The translations under genes were made by a program, and so were the position numbers. A DNA stretch of 44,380 nucleotides from Steroidobacteraceae bacterium (GTDB taxonomy: Bacteria; Pseudomonadota; Gammaproteobacteria; Steroidobacterales; Steroidobacteraceae), in the NCBI GenBank assembly GCA_027531255.1, contig JAPZRU010000004.1, positions 1 to 44,380 of the forward strand. The letters are read 5' to 3'. A model generated the notes under the pieces. The model searched no databases, was not told the origin of the DNA, and was given only the letters and a program-made list of their open reading frames with translations. Positions 41,712 to 44,380 of the stretch are shown one piece after another. The number at the start of each line of letters is the position of its first letter. Position 1 is the first letter of the stretch.

Positions 41712-41897
41712 GGACGCCGCGTCGGGCGAGCTGGTCGGCGCGTGCGCCGCCGCGTCGGATCCGGGTGTGGACCTCCGGCCATTCGCGCCGGACGGAGTCC
41801 GGCAGGCGAGCCCCGATCTCGAGTCGGCGAACTCGCGGCGCATCCTCGAGCACCTGCAGCCGGGACTCGCGCCGAGGCCGACGTTCGGGGCGACCGG

Positions 41898-42533
41898 TCA
41901 GCGTCCGTAATCGGCGAACTTGACCAGCACGCGAGCGAGTTCCGCCTCGTCGAGCAGGTTCGGCTCCAGCCCCGCCGCGAGCAGCGCCAGGTACTGGCCG
42001 GCGAGGTTCTCGACCTCGAATGCCACCGCGCGCGCAGCCTGCACGTTGCGCCCGACCGCGATCACGCCGTGATTCGCGAGCAGCGTCGCACGCCGGCCTT
42101 CGAGTCCCGTCACCGCGCTCGCGGCGAGCTCGCCGCTGCCGAAGGTCGCATACGGCGCGCAGCGCACGTCGCCACCGGCGAGCGCGATCATGTAGTGGAA
42201 CGGCGGCAGGCCGCGCCCGGCACACGCGAGGGCGGTCGCGTGCGGGCTGTGCGTGTGGACGATCGCCTGCACGTCCGGCCGCGCCAGGTAGATCGCCGCG
42301 TGCATCCGCCACTCCGAAGACGGCCGGCGCGTGCCGTCCAGCACCGTCCCGTCCGTCGCGATCTCGACCAGGTCGGCAGGCGTCGTGTCGCGGTACGGCA
42401 GCGCGGCCGGCGTGAGCAGGAAACCGCGGTCGGTGCGCGCGGAGACGTTGCCGGACTTGTTCGGCACCAGCCCCGCCGCGTCGAGCGCGAGCGCGGTCGC
42501 GAGGATCTCGGCGCGGAAGTCGCCGGCACTCAT
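41898..42533 (-). CDS. Class II aldolase (FucA-like), probable 5-methylthioribulose-1-phosphate aldolase
   Basis: A 211-residue zinc-dependent class II aldolase/adducin-family enzyme. Candidate zinc and catalytic residues match L-fuculose-phosphate aldolase positions: E74 (SSEWRMH), H93 and H95 (VHTHSPH), H155 (LLANHG), plus the HYMIALAGGD segment. The NKSGNVSAR loop would bind phosphate. Overall it is closer to FucA than to MtnB dehydratase. Its position after mtnP and mtnA, with an ATGA overlap to mtnA and no visible mtnC, mtnD or mtnK, points to the DHAP shunt, in which this aldolase (called Ald2) splits methylthioribulose-1-phosphate into DHAP and 2-methylthioacetaldehyde. An MtnB role remains possible. 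Confidence 0.82.
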   Translation of the reverse strand: MSAGDFRAEILATALALDAAGLVPNKSGNVSARTDRGFLLTPAALPYRDTTPADLVEIATDGTVLDGTRRPSSEWRMHAAIYLARPDVQAIVHTHSPHATALACAGRGLPPFHYMIALAGGDVRCAPYATFGSGELAASAVTGLEGRRATLLANHGVIAVGRNVQAARAVAFEVENLAGQYLALLAAGLEPNLLDEAELARVLVKFADYGR

Positions 42534-43633
42534 GCCGCACCTCGTGGCGCTTCCGCGGGGTAGAGCGCGGCGAGCCCGGCGCGACTGGCGGGCGCGACCC
42601 CGCGCTCGGTGACGATGCCCGTCACCAGTCGCGCGGGCGTGACGTCGAAGGCGGGGTTGGCCGCTGCACTCCCCGGCGCGACCACCTCCACTTCGAGGAC
42701 CCGCCCGTCGGCCGCGCGGCCGTGCAGGTGCGTGACCTCGCGCGCCGAACGCTCCTCGATCGGCACCTCGGCAACGCCGTCGTCGAGACGCCAGTCGATC
42801 GTGGAGTAGGGCAGCGCCGCGTAGAACGGCACGCCGTTGTCGCGCGCGGCGAGGGCCTTCAGGTACGTGCCGATCTTGTTCGCGACGTCGCCGTTCGCGG
42901 TCGTGCGGTCGCTGCCGACGAAGCAGACGTCGACCAGCCCGCGCTGCATCAGGTGCCCGCCGGCGTTGTCGGCGACGACGGTATGCGGGATACCGTGCGC
43001 GCCGAGCTCGAACGCGGTCAGTGCAGCCCCCTGGTTGCGAGGGCGGGTTTCGTCCACCCACACGTGAAGCGGCAGACCCGCGTCGTGCGCAGCGTAGACC
43101 GGGGCGAGCGCCGTGCCCCGGTCCACGCACGCGAGCCAGCCGGCGTTGCAGTGCGTGAGCACGTTCAGGGGCCGCCCGAGCCCGGCTGCCAGGTCCTGCA
43201 GGATCGCGAACCCGTGGTGGCCGATGGCCGTGCAGCAGGCGACGTCCTCCTCGGCGATCGCGGCGGCCTCGCGGTAGGCGAGCGCGACCCGCTCCGAGCT
43301 CGGCGCGGCGAGCAGCACGCGCGCCATGCGTTCCAGCGCCCACCGCAGGTTCACGGCGGTCGGGCGCGTGCGCAGGAGCACGTCGTGCGCGCGGCGGACG
43401 GCGTCGTCCGAAGCCTCGGGGCGCATCGCGAGGGCCATCCCGTAGGCGGCCGTCACGCCGATCAGCGGCGCACCGCGGACCACCATCGAGCGGATCGCAC
43501 CGGCGGCCTCGTCGAGCGTCCTCAGTCGGCGCGTCGCGAACTCGAAGGGCAGGCGGGTCTGGTCGATCACGACGACGGTCGCCCCGTCGTCGGCGGTCCA
43601 GATCGTCCGGTAGGGTCGACCGTCGATGCGCAT
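42530..43633 (-). CDS. mtnA: S-methyl-5-thioribose-1-phosphate isomerase
   Basis: 367 residues, the usual length for MtnA (eIF2B-alpha/beta/delta-like fold). RGAPLIGVTAAYG (53-65) binds the phosphosugar, C162 in THCNAGWLA and D242 in VGSDRTTANGDVANKIGTY are the catalytic pair. It converts 5-methylthioribose-1-phosphate to 5-methylthioribulose-1-phosphate. ATG 43633 lies 12 nt after the mtnP stop, and the gene overlaps the aldolase by 4 nt, so the three genes form one operon. The SDRTT variant of the usual ADRIA motif is a mild divergence. Confidence 0.95.
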   Translation of the reverse strand: MRIDGRPYRTIWTADDGATVVVIDQTRLPFEFATRRLRTLDEAAGAIRSMVVRGAPLIGVTAAYGMALAMRPEASDDAVRRAHDVLLRTRPTAVNLRWALERMARVLLAAPSSERVALAYREAAAIAEEDVACCTAIGHHGFAILQDLAAGLGRPLNVLTHCNAGWLACVDRGTALAPVYAAHDAGLPLHVWVDETRPRNQGAALTAFELGAHGIPHTVVADNAGGHLMQRGLVDVCFVGSDRTTANGDVANKIGTYLKALAARDNGVPFYAALPYSTIDWRLDDGVAEVPIEERSAREVTHLHGRAADGRVLEVEVVAPGSAAANPAFDVTPARLVTGIVTERGVAPASRAGLAALYPAEAPRGAA

Positions 43634-43645
43634 GGCGGGCCCCGT

Positions 43646-44380
43646 TCAGACGCGCAGGACGCGGCCGGCGATCGATTCTAGCTTCGCGAGCAGCGCCGGA
43701 TCGCGGTGCGCGGGGCTCGTCAGGATCGCGCCGTCCAGCGCCCGGTGCGAGCCCACGGGGCAGGGCACGCGCGCGCGCGGAAAGTCGCGCGCGAGCCTCG
43801 CGAACAGCCGCTGGGCACGATCGCGGTTCTCGTCCATCACCTGCAGCAGGCTCGCGACCTCGACCGCGTCGTGGTGCGGGTGCCAGCAGTCGTAGTCCGT
43901 CACCATCGCGACCACCGCGTAAGTGATCTCGGCCTCGCGCGCGAGCTTGGCTTCCGGCATCGAGGTCATGTGGATCACGTCGTAGCCCTGCGCGCGGTAC
44001 GAAAGCGACTCGGCCAGCGTCGAGAACTGCGGCCCTTCCATGCACACCGCCGTGCCGCCGCGGCGGAATTCGATGCCTTCGCGCGTGGCGGCCTCGGCGA
44101 CCAGAGCCTGCAGGGCCGGGCCGACCGGATGCGCGAGCGAGACGTGCGCGACGCAGCCGCTGCCGAAGAACGAGGACTCCCGGCGCACGGTGCGGTCGAC
44201 GAACTGATCGACCAGCACGAACATCCCCGGGGCCAGCTCTTCCTTGAACGAGCCGCAGGCGGAGAAGGACACGAGGTCCGTGACGCCCGCCTGCTTCAGC
44301 GCGGCGACGTTGGCCCGGTAGTTGATCTCGCCGGGCGGGATGCGGTGCCCGCGGCCGTGACGCGGCAGGAACACGACCCG
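43646..44380 (-). CDS. mtnP: 5'-methylthioadenosine phosphorylase (5' end outside window)
   Basis: The visible part is the last 244 codons of a nucleoside phosphorylase of the MTAP branch. It opens with VVFLPRHGRGHRIPPGEINY (the phosphate/ribose region), then LVSFSACGSFKEELAPGMFV, GGTAVCMEGPQFSTLAES (substrate Met and Glu), MTSMPEAKLAREAEI and VAMVTDYDCWH, which marks MTAP. The missing N-terminus should contain about 45-50 residues with the GGSGLY-type motif, so the ATG at 44374 is an internal codon, not the start. It cleaves MTA to adenine and methylthioribose-1-phosphate, feeding MtnA next door. Inosine-type specificity cannot be fully excluded. Confidence 0.92.
   Translation of the reverse strand, partial: RVVFLPRHGRGHRIPPGEINYRANVAALKQAGVTDLVSFSACGSFKEELAPGMFVLVDQFVDRTVRRESSFFGSGCVAHVSLAHPVGPALQALVAEAATREGIEFRRGGTAVCMEGPQFSTLAESLSYRAQGYDVIHMTSMPEAKLAREAEITYAVVAMVTDYDCWHPHHDAVEVASLLQVMDENRDRAQRLFARLARDFPRARVPCPVGSHRALDGAILTSPAHRDPALLAKLESIAGRVLRV

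Overview
The window is about 44 kb of very GC-rich proteobacterial DNA, most likely from a gammaproteobacterium. It has four TonB-dependent outer-membrane receptors, an ECF sigma/FecR pair, a complete System I cytochrome c maturation operon (ccmABCDEFGHI) and a CxxCH cytochrome, so it is Gram-negative with c-type cytochrome respiration. I do not name a genus. The left 26 kb is accessory and catabolic in character and contains several broken genes. The right 18 kb, from a tRNA-Leu onward, is mostly conserved core metabolism.

Layout. (a) 1-500: a scar in which a deleted IS630-type transposase abuts the C-terminal piece of a superfamily I helicase. (b) 619-7052, minus strand: a Tat-exported, tandemly duplicated protein of unknown function, a TonB receptor, a TetR regulator, a Rieske oxygenase and an ABM-type monooxygenase. 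A MarR regulator is divergent, with a 20-bp dyad in between. (c) 7775-12721: an exported Rid-family protein and a TonB receptor fused in frame to an STN signalling domain, divergent from an ECF sigma factor and its FecR-type anti-sigma factor. (d) 13087-13542: a truncated SDR. (e) 13651-24104: the most unusual block. A minus-strand operon encodes a TonB receptor, both subunits of an N,N-dimethylformamidase-like iron amidohydrolase, a PAS-like protein and an SDR. Facing away from it are a SAM methyltransferase, a small unknown protein and a class III aminotransferase. The shared control region has a consensus-like promoter with one palindrome in its spacer and a second copy exactly 30 bp away. 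A TetR gene ends next to the SDR gene. (f) 24105-24827: a broken bPH-domain gene and a promoter. (g) 24828-29772: MFS transporter, small cytochrome c, tRNA-Leu(UAA), acyl-CoA dehydrogenase, FAD monooxygenase and a CBS-pair protein. (h) 29836-36968: ccmABCDEFGHI. (i) 37017-38282: a nucleotide-translocase-like carrier. (j) 38425-40947: a fourth TonB receptor with a strong terminator. (k) 41278-44380: a DUF4870 membrane protein, then mtnP (cut by the window edge), mtnA and a FucA-like class II aldolase, a set that fits the DHAP shunt for 5'-methylthioadenosine better than the classical methionine salvage pathway.

How the parts may work together (inference). Blocks b, c and e each pair an outer-membrane receptor with dedicated enzymes and regulators, so each looks like a self-contained module for import and processing of a scarce organic compound. 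Block e is the best candidate for an undescribed system: uptake of an amide-containing molecule, hydrolysis by the DMFase-like enzyme, and redox or amino-group handling by the SDR and aminotransferase, controlled through the paired operators. The substrates cannot be read from sequence alone.
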